From NCBI GenBank assembly GCA_027012135.1, contig JALUZF010000197.1, forward strand, positions 1 through 57,076: a DNA stretch of 57,076 nt, given 5' to 3'. Below, one piece after another: positions 1 through 11,589 of the stretch (the stretch's first letter is position 1; the number at the start of each line of letters is the position of its first letter). The stretch is from Gammaproteobacteria bacterium (GTDB lineage Bacteria; Pseudomonadota; Gammaproteobacteria; GRL18). The position numbers and the translations under genes were made by a program. Under the pieces are notes generated by a model. That model saw only the letters and a list, made by a program, of their open reading frames with translations. It was not told the DNA's origin and did no database searches.

Positions 1-2
1 GT

Positions 3-53
3 TTCCAAACAGTGACCGGTTCTACTATGACTTATTCCCATATAAAAGTATAA
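3..53 (+). other. possible 3' remnant of lpxD (very uncertain)
   Basis: In many gammaproteobacteria lpxD lies directly before fabZ. Frame 3 here is open from the window edge to a TAA at 51-53 and contains the residues VTGSTM, which loosely resemble a region near the end of LpxD (VTGMTMVTHS-like). If so, the usual 40 or so C-terminal residues are missing and tandem repeats follow. Alternatively, frame 2 is open from base 2 to a TAA at 188-190 that overlaps the fabZ ATG in the TAATG arrangement used elsewhere in this window, but its translation resembles nothing I know. Both readings are weak because only the edge of the gene is visible. Confidence 0.2.
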
Positions 54-70
54 TGGTTTCAGAACTGATT

Positions 71-160
71 TCAGTTCAGGACTATTACAATTGTTCAGGA
101 CTATTTACAATCGTTCAGGACTATTTACAATCGTTCAGGACTGTTATATCAGCTCAGGAC
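71..160. repeat. about 20-bp tandem repeat upstream of fabZ
   Basis: Four to five head-to-tail copies of a roughly 20-base unit beginning GTTCAGGACTAT start near positions 74, 93, 113 and 133, with a diverged copy (CTCAGGACT) near 152. The two central copies are nearly identical. The array fills most of the sequence between the window edge and fabZ, so it could affect transcription or translation of fabZ, or form the tail of an upstream gene. The copies are contiguous without unique spacers, so it is not a CRISPR array. Confidence 0.8.
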
Positions 161-189
161 TCGCATTTAAAAAGATATAAGAAGAAATA

Positions 190-645
190 ATGGAAAAACA
201 ACTCAACTCAATGGATATCAATGATATTCTGGAACACCTGCCGCACCGCTATCCTTTTTTGCTGGTGGACAAAGTCGTAGACTATGAAGCTGGAAAATAT
301 TTAACCGGTATAAAAAATGTCAGCTATAATGAACCGCAGTTTACCGGTCATTTCCCTCAAAAGCCCATTTTGCCCGGTGTTCTGGTTATTGAAGCACTGG
401 CACAGGCAACGGGTATTCTTGCGTATAAATCCACAGATTCAAAACCTGACGAAAACTCTCTGTATTATCTGGTGGGCATTGATAAAGCCCGTTTTAAACG
501 TCCGGTAAACCCTGGAGAGCAACTGGTATTAAAAGTTGAAGTGGTCAAAAATATGCGTGGTGTCTGGAAATTTAATGCCGAAGCAAGCGTTGATGAGCAG
601 CTGGTGGCTTCTGCTGAATTAATGTGTGCTGAGAGAGATGCCTGA
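190..645 (+). CDS. fabZ: 3-hydroxyacyl-[acyl-carrier-protein] dehydratase FabZ
   Basis: This cytosolic enzyme dehydrates 3-hydroxyacyl-ACP to trans-2-enoyl-ACP in type II fatty acid synthesis. The 151-residue length is normal. The hot-dog-fold signature is clear: [11 protein letters not shown] near residues 17-27, catalytic His54 in GHFP and Glu68 in the following helix (VIEALAQ). It is the first complete gene of an fabZ-lpxA-lpxB-rnhB-dnaE run; its TGA overlaps the start of lpxA. The ATG at 190 overlaps a TAA in frame 2, the TAATG pattern seen at several junctions here. Shared hydroxyacyl-ACP substrates explain its pairing with lpxA. Confidence 0.97.
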   Translation: MEKQLNSMDINDILEHLPHRYPFLLVDKVVDYEAGKYLTGIKNVSYNEPQFTGHFPQKPILPGVLVIEALAQATGILAYKSTDSKPDENSLYYLVGIDKARFKRPVNPGEQLVLKVEVVKNMRGVWKFNAEASVDEQLVASAELMCAERDA

Positions 646-1438
646 GCAAGATTCTAACTCTGTTTTAATTCATCCAACGGCCATTATAGATCCCTCAGCG
701 GAACTGGCGGATGATGTTACGGTGGGTGCCTGGTCTGTTATCGGCCCCAAAGTAAAAATTGACACCGGCAATATAATCGCTTCTCATGTGGTGATTAACG
801 GCCCAACCAGCATTGGTAAAGACAACCATTTTTACCAGTTTGGTTCCATTGGTGAAGCTCCCCAGGATAAAAAATATCAGGGCGAAGACACCACGCTTGA
901 AATCGGCAACCGGAATGTTATTCGTGAATTTACCACGCTGAACCGCGGAACAGTCCAGGATCGCGGTGCCACCACTATTGGCGATGACAATCTGATCATG
1001 GCTTATGTGCATATTGCCCATGACTGTGCTCTGGGCAGTAATATTATCCTGGCCAATAATGTAGCTCTGGCCGGTCATGTTAATATTCATAATCATGCTA
1101 TTTTAGGCGGTTTTTCCCTGGTGCATCAGTTCTGTACTATTGGCTCTTACTGTTTTACGGCTATGAACAGTGTTATTTCCAAAGATATTCCGCCTTATAT
1201 CATGGTGTCCGGTCATATGGCCAAACCTCATGGTCTGAATACCGAAGGTCTGAAACGTCATGGTTACAGTTCTGAGGCCATTAAGTCCATTCGACAGGCC
1301 TATAAGGCTCTGTATCGTTCAGGCCTGACTCTGGAAGATGCCATTACCGAGATTAATGAACTGGCTACAGAGTGTCAGGAACTGATGTTAATGACTGAGT
1401 TTTTAAATAATCACCTTAAGCGCGGGATTATCCGCTAA
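638..1438 (+). CDS. lpxA: UDP-N-acetylglucosamine acyltransferase LpxA
   Basis: LpxA transfers a 3-hydroxyacyl chain from ACP to UDP-GlcNAc, the first step of lipid A synthesis. The protein shows left-handed beta-helix hexapeptide repeats from about residue 10 ([23 protein letters not shown]) and the catalytic region HIAHDC, with His128 of the 266-residue form matching the family's catalytic histidine. The C-terminal helical domain ([15 protein letters not shown] onward) is complete. I chose ATG 638; a GTG at 626 adds four residues and cannot be excluded. Either start overlaps the end of fabZ, suggesting translational coupling. The TAA overlaps the lpxB ATG by one base. Confidence 0.96.
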   Translation: MPEQDSNSVLIHPTAIIDPSAELADDVTVGAWSVIGPKVKIDTGNIIASHVVINGPTSIGKDNHFYQFGSIGEAPQDKKYQGEDTTLEIGNRNVIREFTTLNRGTVQDRGATTIGDDNLIMAYVHIAHDCALGSNIILANNVALAGHVNIHNHAILGGFSLVHQFCTIGSYCFTAMNSVISKDIPPYIMVSGHMAKPHGLNTEGLKRHGYSSEAIKSIRQAYKALYRSGLTLEDAITEINELATECQELMLMTEFLNNHLKRGIIR

Positions 1439-2652
1439 TGCGTATAGGCATTATTGCGGGCGAAGCGTCTGGTGATATTCTTGCCTCCGGTTTAATTAAA
1501 GCCATTCACAAATACTATCCCGATGCCCGGTTTGAAGGCATTGCCGGCCCTTTAATGATTGAGGCCGGCTGCAGGGCTATCTATCCGGCAGAAAAGCTGG
1601 CGGTGATGGGACTGGTTGAAGTACTGGCCCATTATCGAGAATTATCTTCTATCCGCAAGGAACTTATTGAATACTTTATTGCTAATCCTCCTGATGTCTT
1701 TATCGGTATCGACGCGCCGGATTTTAACCTGGATATTGAAGCGGCCTTAAAAGCGCAGGGCATCGGCACTATCCATTATGTCAGCCCTTCAGTCTGGGCC
1801 TGGCGGCAGTATCGCCTGGCTAAAATTGCCCGGGCTGTGGATATGATCCTGACCCTGTTTCCATTTGAAAAACGCTTTTATGAAAATCATAATATTTCAG
1901 TTCAGTACGTGGGACATACTCTGGCTGATGAAATTGATTTAAAAATTGATGTTCCTGCCATCCGTAACAAACTGTCACTGGATATAAAAAACAATCAATC
2001 CGTTATCGCAGTACTGCCGGGCAGCCGTATGTCGGAGGTGACACGACTTGCACAGCCTTTTATTGCAACCATGCTTCAGTGTCTGCAGGAACAGCCCAAT
2101 CTGGTTTTTGTTATACCCTTTGTTAATGAAAAGACCAGAGACTTTTTTAGCCAGGAGCTGAACCAGCAGTTTAAGGAGCAGGATGTTTTACGTCAGCAGA
2201 TCCATTTGTTTAACTACTGCTCCAGAGATGTTATGGCTGCAGCTGATGCCGTATTACTGGCCTCGGGTACCGCCGCTCTGGAAGCCCTGTTATTAAAGAA
2301 ACCCATGCTGGTGGCCTATAAACTGGCACCGCTGACATACTGGATAGCCAAACGCTTATTAAAAGTTCCTTATTACTCTCTGCCCAATTTGCTGGCAGGG
2401 GAGTGTCTGGTGGAAGAAATTACTCAGAATGATGTTCGTCCTGAAATACTTACAGATAAAGTGTTAAATTTGCTCAATATTGAAAACTGGCAGGAAAAAT
2501 TGAAAATATTTGATGACATTCACCAGCTGTTGCGTAAAAATGCCAATGAAACTGCAGCTCAGGCCGTTTTTGATTATCTGCGCTTAAAGGGTAAACTGCC
2601 TGCCTCTGACCCGGTTGTTCGTGTTAAAGATTCCACGGCAGAAGAAAAATAA
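1438..2652 (+). CDS. lpxB: lipid-A-disaccharide synthase LpxB
   Basis: LpxB is a peripheral inner-membrane GT-B glycosyltransferase (family GT19) that joins lipid X and UDP-2,3-diacylglucosamine into the tetraacyl disaccharide of lipid A. The 404 residues start with the family signature IIAGEASGD. They include GIDAPDFN, the VSPSVWAWR motif and VAVLPGSR-like IAVLPGSR, then [10 protein letters not shown] and [17 protein letters not shown] in the C-terminal half. Length is slightly above the E. coli protein because of a charged tail. Start and stop overlap lpxA and rnhB in the TAATG manner, so the genes are probably co-translated. Confidence 0.96.
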   Translation: MRIGIIAGEASGDILASGLIKAIHKYYPDARFEGIAGPLMIEAGCRAIYPAEKLAVMGLVEVLAHYRELSSIRKELIEYFIANPPDVFIGIDAPDFNLDIEAALKAQGIGTIHYVSPSVWAWRQYRLAKIARAVDMILTLFPFEKRFYENHNISVQYVGHTLADEIDLKIDVPAIRNKLSLDIKNNQSVIAVLPGSRMSEVTRLAQPFIATMLQCLQEQPNLVFVIPFVNEKTRDFFSQELNQQFKEQDVLRQQIHLFNYCSRDVMAAADAVLLASGTAALEALLLKKPMLVAYKLAPLTYWIAKRLLKVPYYSLPNLLAGECLVEEITQNDVRPEILTDKVLNLLNIENWQEKLKIFDDIHQLLRKNANETAAQAVFDYLRLKGKLPASDPVVRVKDSTAEEK

Positions 2653-3257
2653 TGGCTTTTGATCCTCTGTATGAAAACCTGTCTGGTCTGGTTGCCGGTG
2701 TTGATGAAGTCGGCAGAGGTCCGCTGGCCGGTGCTGTGGTAACGGCTGCAGTTATACTGGATCCGGATAAGCCCATTAAAGGGCTTGATGATTCCAAAAA
2801 AATCTCTGAAAAAAAACGCAGTATCCTGGCACAGCAGATCAAGGAGCGGGCATTATGCTATTGTATTGCCCGCGCCGAACATGGTGAGATTGATGATTTA
2901 AATATATTTCAGGCCACTCTGCTGGCCATGCGCCGTGCTGTGGAAGGGTTGGGTATCAGGCCTGATCGGGTACTGGTGGATGGTAAGTTCTGTCCTAATA
3001 TAACTTATTCTTGTGAGGCGGTAGTAAAAGGTGATTCACGGGTAGCGGCTATTAGTGCCGCCTCAATTCTGGCCAAGGTGGAACGGGATAATGAAATGAT
3101 TGCCCTGGATAAAGTCTGGCCCGGTTACGGCTTTGCAAAACACAAGGGCTACCCGACCAAAGTGCATATTGAAGCCTTACAAAAGCTGGGTGTAACCCCT
3201 ATCCACCGTAGAAGTTATAAGCCGGTACAGAAAATTTTAAACCTGGCAAACTCGTAA
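2652..3257 (+). CDS. rnhB: ribonuclease HII
   Basis: RNase HII removes RNA from RNA-DNA hybrids and initiates excision of single ribonucleotides left in DNA. The 201-residue protein carries the N-terminal [13 protein letters not shown] motif with acidic residues Asp16-Glu17, then DDSKKIS, a third acidic position in LVDG, and SILAKVERD. It ends in the basic HKGYPTKVH and RRSY segments. The gene sits between lpxB and dnaE as in E. coli. The lpxB stop overlaps its ATG, and a 43-base gap separates it from dnaE. Confidence 0.97.
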   Translation: MAFDPLYENLSGLVAGVDEVGRGPLAGAVVTAAVILDPDKPIKGLDDSKKISEKKRSILAQQIKERALCYCIARAEHGEIDDLNIFQATLLAMRRAVEGLGIRPDRVLVDGKFCPNITYSCEAVVKGDSRVAAISAASILAKVERDNEMIALDKVWPGYGFAKHKGYPTKVHIEALQKLGVTPIHRRSYKPVQKILNLANS

Positions 3258-3300
3258 TATTCCCTGATCATGAGACAGTAGCTCCTAAAGCAATTTAAAA

Positions 3301-6300
3301 ATGCCCAATACTTTTGTTCACTTAAATATCCACACTGAATTTTCCCTGGTTGATGGCATTGTCCGTCTTAAGCCCTTAATCCAGGCAGTTAAAGACCAGC
3401 AAATGCCGGCTCTGGCAGTTACCGATCAAAGTAATGTCTATGCTCTGGTCAAGGTTTATCAGGCATGTCTGGGGGCAGGTATCAAACCCATAGTCGGTGC
3501 TGATCTCTGGTTAAAAAATCCTGATGACTCTGCCCAGCCGTTTCGACTATTGATTCTGTGTCAGAATAATGACGGCTACCTGAATCTGAAACATTTAATC
3601 AGCCGAAGTTACCTGGAAGGGCAGCATCTGGGCAAAGCCATGATTGAAAAAGACTGGCTGGCTGAGCGTTCAGACGGTTTAATTGTATTACTGGGCAAGG
3701 GCAGTGAAATCGGCAGTCTGTTATCAGAAGAGCACTACAGCGAGGCAAAAGCTGCCATTGGTTTTTACCAGCAGTTATTTCCAGAGCGGCTTTACCTGGA
3801 GCTGCAGCGTATTTCACATCCCGGAGATGAACTGTTTTTGCATCAGGCCGTACAACTGGCTGGTGAATGCAGGCTTCCCGTGGTGGCGACTAATGCTGTG
3901 CGTTTTATTAAGCGCGAAGATTTTGAGGCACATGAGGCCCGGGTGTGTATTAACCAGGGCAGGGTACTGGCTGATAAACACCGGCCTAAGGATTATACCG
4001 AAGAGCAGTATTTAAAATCAGCGGCAGAAATGGCCGAGCTGTTTCAGGATATTCCGGAAGCCATAGAAAACAGCATTGAGATCGCCAGACGCTGTAATGT
4101 AACTCTGCACCTGGGCGAAAACTTTCTGCCTGACTTCCCGATACCGGAAGGCCTAAGCATGGATGAACATTTCCGCAGGCTTTCCCATGAAGGGCTGGAT
4201 AAACGTTTCCCCCAGCTATTTGGTGAGGACTTTGACTTTGACAAAGCAGAATATCAGGAGCGTATAAAAGAATATCGGGAACGTCTGGATATAGAACTGG
4301 ATGTTATTATCGGCATGGGCTTCCCCGGTTATTTCCTGATTGTTGCCGACTTTATCCAGTGGGCCAAAAATAATGGTGTACCGGTGGGGCCGGGTCGGGG
4401 TTCCGGTGCCGGCTCCCTGGTGGCTTATGCTCTGACCATTACTGATCTGGATCCTCTGGAATACGATTTGCTGTTTGAACGTTTCCTGAATCCGGAACGG
4501 GTATCCATGCCCGACTTTGATATTGATTTCTGTATGGAAGGCCGGGATAAAGTGATCCAGTATGTGGCTGAAACCTATGGCCGGGATCGGGTGTCGCAAA
4601 TTATTACCTTCGGTTCCATGGCCGCCAGGGCGGCTATTCGGGATGTGGGACGGGTACAGAGCCAGGGCTATGGTTTTGTGGACTCCATTGCCAAGCTGAT
4701 CCCCATGGATATTGGTATTACCATTTCCAAAGCCATGGAGCAGGAGGAAGAACTGCAGCGCCGCTATGATACGGATGATGCCGTTAAAGAGCTGATTGAT
4801 ATGGCGCTGGCCCTGGAAGGCATTACCCGTAATGTGGGTAAACATGCCGGGGGCGTGGTTATTTCCCCCAGTGATATTAATGAATTTTCCCCCATCTACT
4901 GTGAACAGGGTTCTCAGAGCATTGTTACCCAGTTTGATAAAAACGATGTGGAAACCGTCGGCCTGGTCAAGTTTGACTTCCTGGGCTTAAAAACACTGAC
5001 AGTGATTGACTGGGCGCTGGAAATTATTAATACCCGGCTTAAAAAAGAGGGCAAAGAACCGGTCGATATTACCCAGATTGACCTGACGGATCGGGCTTCC
5101 TTTGACACCTTAAAAGCCAGTAATACCACGGCGGTTTTCCAGCTTGAATCCCGCGGTATGAAAGATCTGATCAAACGCCTCCAGCCGGACTGTTTTGAAG
5201 ACATTGTGGCCCTGGTGGCCCTGTTCCGTCCCGGTCCTTTACAGTCCGGCATGGTGGATGATTTTATTGACCGAAAGCATGGCCGGCAGAAAGTTGAGTA
5301 CCCTCATCCTTCGCTGGAACCGATTCTTCAGCCCACCTATGGCACCATTTTATACCAGGAACAGGTGATGCAGATCTCCCAGGTGCTGTCCGGTTATACC
5401 CTGGGTGGAGCCGATCTGTTACGCCGTGCCATGGGAAAGAAAAAACCGGAAGTTATGGCGGAACAACGTTCTATTTTTGAAGAGGGAGCGGTTAAAAACA
5501 ATGTAGACAAGGCAGTGGCTACCCATATTTTTGACCAGATGGAAAAATTTGCCGCCTATGGTTTTAACAAATCCCACTCAGCGGCCTATGCACTGGTTTC
5601 CTATCAGACGCTCTGGCTGAAAACTCACTATGTAGAAGCCTTTATGGCCGCTGTATTATCGGCTGATATGGATAATACCGATAAGGTGGTGATAATTATT
5701 GAAGAATGCCGGGATCAGGGGCTTAAGGTGGTGGCCCCGAAAGTGAATGTATCGGAATACAAGTTTACCGTTAGTGATGATAATGAAATTGTCTATGGTC
5801 TGGGTGCCATTAAAGGGGTCGGTGAAGGTGCCATTGAAAGTATTATCGAGAGCCGTAACAGCGGCGGCCCCTACAAGGATTTTCAGGACTTCTGTAACCG
5901 TGTGGATCTACGGCGCTGCAATAAACGGGTTATAGAAACCCTGGTTAAATCCGGCGCCCTTGACGATATGGGCTGTACCCGGGCCACCCTGTTTAAGGCC
6001 ATACCGGAAGCCACCAAAGCGGCAGAACAGTTCGCCAAAGCCGAGGCGGTGGGGCAGGATGACCTGTTTGGCGGGAACTTTTTTGCCACCGGCTCACTGG
6101 ACAGTACGGCGGAGGAAGCCGCCGGTTTTGAGCCGCTGGAAGAATGGCCGGAAGACGAGCGCCTGAGGTATGAAAAAGATACTCTGGGCCTGTATCTTAC
6201 CGGACACCCCATTGATCAGTATCTTAATGAACTGAAAAACTTTATTACCCATCGCCTGGTTGAACTTAACCCGGAGAAAAAACAGAATATTGTCATTGCC

Positions 6301-6789
6301 GGACTTATTATTGGTATTCGAACCATTAATACCAAACGCGGTTTAATGGCCATTGTAACGATTGATGATCGCAGCGCCCGTCAGGAAATCACCCTGTTTT
6401 CTGAGAAGTTTACGGAATTTAAAGATATTTTAATTAAGGATTCAGTTATTGCTGTTTCCGGTGAACTGGGACTGGATCATTATTCCGGTAATGCCCGTAT
6501 TAATGTTAATCATATTTATGATCTGGATGAGGCCCGTAATCATTTTGCCCGCAGACTGGCTGTATCTCTGCATTGGGAGCAAATAGACAATGATTTTATT
6601 GAGCAGTTCAGGGAACTTTTAAGTACTTTTTCTGAAGGTGGGAAATGCCCGGTGGTCTGCTATTACCGGGGAGAAAAAGCCAAAGCAGCAATGCGCCTTG
6701 GAGATAACTGGCGAGTGCATCTGAACCGGGAACTCATTCAGCGTCTGGAACATCTGACCGGCCATTCGAGTAAAATCATTTACCGTTAA
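3301..6789 (+). CDS. dnaE: DNA polymerase III subunit alpha
   Basis: This is the replicative polymerase catalytic subunit, 1162 residues, normal length for the DnaE1 type. The N-terminal PHP domain begins FVHLNIHTEFS. Catalytic Asp405 and Asp407 lie in PDFDIDF, and the third catalytic Asp lies in VKFDFLGLK near residue 558. An internal sliding-clamp motif QDDLF occupies residues 919-923, exactly where E. coli has QADMF. The OB-fold and C-terminal tau-binding region follow. Its TAA overlaps the next gene's ATG by one base. A long antisense frame within it is a coding shadow. Confidence 0.98.
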   Translation: MPNTFVHLNIHTEFSLVDGIVRLKPLIQAVKDQQMPALAVTDQSNVYALVKVYQACLGAGIKPIVGADLWLKNPDDSAQPFRLLILCQNNDGYLNLKHLISRSYLEGQHLGKAMIEKDWLAERSDGLIVLLGKGSEIGSLLSEEHYSEAKAAIGFYQQLFPERLYLELQRISHPGDELFLHQAVQLAGECRLPVVATNAVRFIKREDFEAHEARVCINQGRVLADKHRPKDYTEEQYLKSAAEMAELFQDIPEAIENSIEIARRCNVTLHLGENFLPDFPIPEGLSMDEHFRRLSHEGLDKRFPQLFGEDFDFDKAEYQERIKEYRERLDIELDVIIGMGFPGYFLIVADFIQWAKNNGVPVGPGRGSGAGSLVAYALTITDLDPLEYDLLFERFLNPERVSMPDFDIDFCMEGRDKVIQYVAETYGRDRVSQIITFGSMAARAAIRDVGRVQSQGYGFVDSIAKLIPMDIGITISKAMEQEEELQRRYDTDDAVKELIDMALALEGITRNVGKHAGGVVISPSDINEFSPIYCEQGSQSIVTQFDKNDVETVGLVKFDFLGLKTLTVIDWALEIINTRLKKEGKEPVDITQIDLTDRASFDTLKASNTTAVFQLESRGMKDLIKRLQPDCFEDIVALVALFRPGPLQSGMVDDFIDRKHGRQKVEYPHPSLEPILQPTYGTILYQEQVMQISQVLSGYTLGGADLLRRAMGKKKPEVMAEQRSIFEEGAVKNNVDKAVATHIFDQMEKFAAYGFNKSHSAAYALVSYQTLWLKTHYVEAFMAAVLSADMDNTDKVVIIIEECRDQGLKVVAPKVNVSEYKFTVSDDNEIVYGLGAIKGVGEGAIESIIESRNSGGPYKDFQDFCNRVDLRRCNKRVIETLVKSGALDDMGCTRATLFKAIPEATKAAEQFAKAEAVGQDDLFGGNFFATGSLDSTAEEAAGFEPLEEWPEDERLRYEKDTLGLYLTGHPIDQYLNELKNFITHRLVELNPEKKQNIVIAGLIIGIRTINTKRGLMAIVTIDDRSARQEITLFSEKFTEFKDILIKDSVIAVSGELGLDHYSGNARINVNHIYDLDEARNHFARRLAVSLHWEQIDNDFIEQFRELLSTFSEGGKCPVVCYYRGEKAKAAMRLGDNWRVHLNRELIQRLEHLTGHSSKIIYR

Positions 6790-7220
6790 TGGAACTTCTG
6801 ACCCTGTTTTTCAGCGGCTTTACCTCGTCAACCCTGCTGCCGGGCAGTTCCGAAGCTCTGTTTGCCTGGATGCTGTCCCAGCAAAGCTGGCCGGCCTGGT
6901 TACTGATTGTGGTAGTGGGTACGGCCAATTCTTTAGGCGGTATGACCAACTGGCTGCTGGGTCTGTTAATACGCCGGGGACTGCTGGAAGACAGGGATAA
7001 AAAAAAGCCCGACAGGCAAGCGGATAAAACCAGACTCAATGCAGAACAGTGGCTGGAACAGCATGGTGCCCCGGTACTGTTTTTCAGTTTTCTGCCCATT
7101 ATCGGCGATCCCTTATGTCTGGTGGCCGGTCTGATAAAAATAAGCTGGCTGCAGGCTCTGCTTTATATCAGTATGGGGAAGTTTTTTCGTTATATTGCCA
7201 TGGCTTACTTTATAAACTAA
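6789..7220 (+). CDS. YqaA family membrane protein
   Basis: This small inner-membrane protein of 143 residues belongs to the YqaA/SNARE-associated (DedA-related) group. The family signature is the N-terminal SSTLLPGSSEALFAWM followed by VGTANSLGGMTNWLLG. About three to four hydrophobic segments are visible (roughly residues 25-60, 88-108 and 115-140), with a charged loop near residues 65-85 rich in Lys, Asp and Arg. The biochemical role is not established; DedA relatives act in lipid transport and envelope homeostasis. It is coupled to dnaE by a TAATG overlap, although no functional link is obvious. Confidence 0.85.
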   Translation: MELLTLFFSGFTSSTLLPGSSEALFAWMLSQQSWPAWLLIVVVGTANSLGGMTNWLLGLLIRRGLLEDRDKKKPDRQADKTRLNAEQWLEQHGAPVLFFSFLPIIGDPLCLVAGLIKISWLQALLYISMGKFFRYIAMAYFIN

Positions 7221-7266
7221 TAATGTTATAATTATTAACTGTATGACAAGATTTTGCTCTCAACTT

Positions 7267-7300
7267 CCCCCTTCTTTAGAAGGGGGATTGAGGGGATTGA
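7267..7300. repeat. dispersed palindromic repeat, copy 1
   Basis: CCCCCTTCT at 7267-7275 pairs with AGAAGGGGG at 7278-7286 and is followed by ATTGAGGGG. It lies in the 192-base gap between the YqaA gene and accA. A close relative occurs at 15062-15091 and a related longer palindrome at 37716-37752. The element may act as a bidirectional terminator or be a REP/MITE-like mobile repeat; sequence alone does not decide. Confidence 0.7.
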
Positions 7301-7412
7301 ATGCACCTGAAAATAAGTAACTTAGAACCCCCAGGTCTCTGATTTGTGTAGTTAATTTCCTCGCAGTGAAAAGGGCCTTAATTACCAGAATTAAAACATA
7401 AGAAAAGACAAA

Positions 7413-8372
7413 ATGAATCCAAATTTTCTTGATTTTGAACAACCGATTGCTGAACTGGAAGCTAAAATTGAAGAGCTTCGCTATGTCGGCAATGATACCG
7501 ATCTTAACTTATCCGAAGAAATATCCAACTTACAGGGTAAAAGCCGCTCCTTAACTGAATCTATTTTCAAGAGCCTGACCCCCTGGCAGATCTCCCAGTT
7601 AGCCCGTCATCCCTTACGTCCTTATACTCTGGACTATATTGAACACATGTTTACGGATTTTGAAGAACTGCACGGTGATCGGGCTTTTGCCGATGATTCC
7701 CCTATAGTTGGAGGTCTGGCTCGTCTGGAGGGTAGGCCGGTTATGGTCATAGGTCACCAGAAAGGCCGCGATACGGCAGAAAAGGTAAAACGTAATTTTG
7801 GTATGCCGCGTCCGGAAGGTTATCGCAAGGCCCTGCGGCTGATGAAACTGGCGGAGCGTTTTAAATTGCCCATTCTGACCTTTATTGATACCCCCGGAGC
7901 TTATCCCGGTGTGGATGCTGAAGAGCGCGGACAAAGTGAAGCCATTGCCCGTAATTTAATAGAAATGTCCGAGTTAAAGGTACCGGTTATCTGTACTGTC
8001 ATAGGTGAAGGTGGTTCCGGCGGAGCTCTGGCCATTGGAGTCGGTGACCGGGTTAATATACTGCAGTACAGTACTTATTCCGTAATTTCTCCGGAAGGCT
8101 GTGCCTCTATTTTATGGAAAAGTGCCGATAAAGCAGCTGAAGCGGCTGAAGCCATGGGCATAACCTCTGAGCGATTAAAAGAACTGGGTCTGGTGGACCA
8201 TATCATAGAAGAACCTCTGGGCGGCGCTCATCGCGATCATAAAGCCATGGCCAATAAACTGAAGCAGTCCTTACTGGAAACTCTGGAACACCTGTCCGAA
8301 CTGCCTGCGGACCGGTTACTGGATGCCCGCTATGAACGCCTGATGAAATACGGTAATTTTATTGAGGCTTAA
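7413..8372 (+). CDS. accA: acetyl-CoA carboxylase carboxyltransferase subunit alpha
   Basis: AccA with AccD transfers the carboxyl group from carboxybiotin to acetyl-CoA, giving malonyl-CoA for fatty acid synthesis. The 319-residue protein begins with the typical [19 protein letters not shown] coiled-coil segment. It shows HRPYTLDYI-like [55 protein letters not shown] and [15 protein letters not shown], the crotonase-fold core and oxyanion loop. The dnaE-accA proximity is the common gammaproteobacterial order. No zinc finger is expected here because it belongs to AccD. Confidence 0.98.
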   Translation: MNPNFLDFEQPIAELEAKIEELRYVGNDTDLNLSEEISNLQGKSRSLTESIFKSLTPWQISQLARHPLRPYTLDYIEHMFTDFEELHGDRAFADDSPIVGGLARLEGRPVMVIGHQKGRDTAEKVKRNFGMPRPEGYRKALRLMKLAERFKLPILTFIDTPGAYPGVDAEERGQSEAIARNLIEMSELKVPVICTVIGEGGSGGALAIGVGDRVNILQYSTYSVISPEGCASILWKSADKAAEAAEAMGITSERLKELGLVDHIIEEPLGGAHRDHKAMANKLKQSLLETLEHLSELPADRLLDARYERLMKYGNFIEA

Positions 8373-8403
8373 TAGTGAAAGGCGCTGGAAGGAGTAACAG
8401 GCC

Positions 8404-9807
8404 ATGGCGGTAACTCCTCAGTCCCTTCATTATCACTTAACCCGTCTGGTTGACAGCCAGAAATTCCTTATTGCCTATAGCGGCGGAGTGGACTCCCATG
8501 TTCTGCTGCATCTCTGTTATCAGCTAAAAAATCATAGTCTGGGTAAAGATCTGTTCTTTTCCGCTGTTTATATTGATCATGGTCTTAGTCCCCATGCTCA
8601 AAAATGGGGGCAGCATTGCCAGCGGGTTTGTTATGAACTGGACATCCCCCTGAGTATTATTGAAGTGAATGCCCAGCCTGATCAGGGGCAAAGTCCGGAA
8701 GCCGCTGCCCGTAAAGCAAGATACCAGGCTTTTCATGAAATCTTAACGGACGGGGAATGCCTGCTCACTGCCCAGCATCTGGATGATCAGGCTGAAACCG
8801 TATTGCTGCAGCTAATGCGAGGCAGTGGTACCCGTGGTTTATCGGCCATGCCTGAGCTAAAGACATTCGGCAAAGGCTTGCTGTGCCGGCCCATGCTGGA
8901 TGTAAACAAGCAGACCCTACTAGCCTATGCACAGCAGCATCAACTGCACTGGGTAGAAGATGAAAGCAATCAGGAACAACGTTTTGACCGTAATTTTTTA
9001 CGTCATAGTATTCTGCCTGAATTGCAGAAACACTGGCCTTCGGTGCAAAGTAGCATTGCCCGTACCGCCAGGGTGCTGGGAGAGTCTCAATATCTGCTCG
9101 ACATTATGGCTGAAAAGGATTTTACTGCTACAGTTGAATTTGAAAATGAGCAGCAGACAGCCGATAAACTGGTATTAAATAAAGTCAGAGAACTGGTCAC
9201 TTTATCAGCCTCACAAGCCTTAACTGATGCTCGTTTTAACCTGGCCCGGGTGCATAATCTATTAAGATACTGGATACACCTCAATGACTTACCCATGCCA
9301 TCTAAAAAAATTCTTGAACAGGTAGTGCAGAATATTATCTTTTCCAGTGAAGATGCCTCACCGGTAGTATGCTGGAAAAGAGATTCGCTGCAATGTGAAA
9401 TCAGAAAATACCGCAATACCCTGTACCTGATTAATCGAACCGGACAACCGGTTATTGATGAACAGGTCAGAACACAAACTTATGACCTTAAACCGGATCA
9501 ACCGATAAACCTGCCTGGTATTGGGATGATCAGTGTTGAGCCGGGTTGTGAAGAATCGAAGCAGACCATTACAGTATGTTTCCGGCAGGGTGGGGAACGT
9601 TTCAGGAAATTCCGGGGGGCAGCATCCAGCCTGTTAAAACACTGGTTTCAGGAACAGGGTATCCCGCCCTGGGAACGGGATTACATGCCACTAATATTTG
9701 TAGGTGATGAACTGGTTCAGGTGGGGCAATATATTGTTAATAAAGATTTTGGCAATAAAAGTGGCAAGCCCAAAGTTTTTGTAAAATCTGATCACTTTTT
9801 AGCATAA
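8404..9807 (+). CDS. tilS: tRNA(Ile)-lysidine synthase
   Basis: TilS modifies the wobble cytidine of the CAU anticodon of tRNA-Ile to lysidine, using ATP and lysine; it is essential for AUA decoding. The N-type ATP-pyrophosphatase P-loop YSGGVDSHVLLH lies near residues 25-36. The catalytic region continues with VYIDHGLS, AARKARYQ and TAQHLDDQAETVLLQLMRGSG, then DESNQEQRFDRNFLR. The C-terminal tRNA-binding domains include FRQGGERF near residue 395 and LKHWFQEQGIPPWERD. The 467-residue length is typical. The ATG is preceded by GGAAGGAG about ten bases upstream. Confidence 0.96.
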   Translation: MAVTPQSLHYHLTRLVDSQKFLIAYSGGVDSHVLLHLCYQLKNHSLGKDLFFSAVYIDHGLSPHAQKWGQHCQRVCYELDIPLSIIEVNAQPDQGQSPEAAARKARYQAFHEILTDGECLLTAQHLDDQAETVLLQLMRGSGTRGLSAMPELKTFGKGLLCRPMLDVNKQTLLAYAQQHQLHWVEDESNQEQRFDRNFLRHSILPELQKHWPSVQSSIARTARVLGESQYLLDIMAEKDFTATVEFENEQQTADKLVLNKVRELVTLSASQALTDARFNLARVHNLLRYWIHLNDLPMPSKKILEQVVQNIIFSSEDASPVVCWKRDSLQCEIRKYRNTLYLINRTGQPVIDEQVRTQTYDLKPDQPINLPGIGMISVEPGCEESKQTITVCFRQGGERFRKFRGAASSLLKHWFQEQGIPPWERDYMPLIFVGDELVQVGQYIVNKDFGNKSGKPKVFVKSDHFLA

Positions 9808-9900
9808 ACAGATAGAGCTATAACTGTGAAATAAGTGGGTGAAATTAAGCGCAATAAACGGTAAAATTACTTTTTTCAGATCCGACTAAATTTCGACTAA

Positions 9901-11588
<1,688 letters not shown>

Positions 11589-11589
<1 letters not shown>

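Noticed and set aside
71-160. Repeat array near the window start as a CRISPR
   Set aside because: Units are contiguous with no unique spacers and no cas genes nearby.
4216-4845. 209-codon open frame antisense to dnaE
   Set aside because: It lies wholly inside a strongly conserved dnaE region, has no recognisable motif, and is explained by codon bias of the sense strand.
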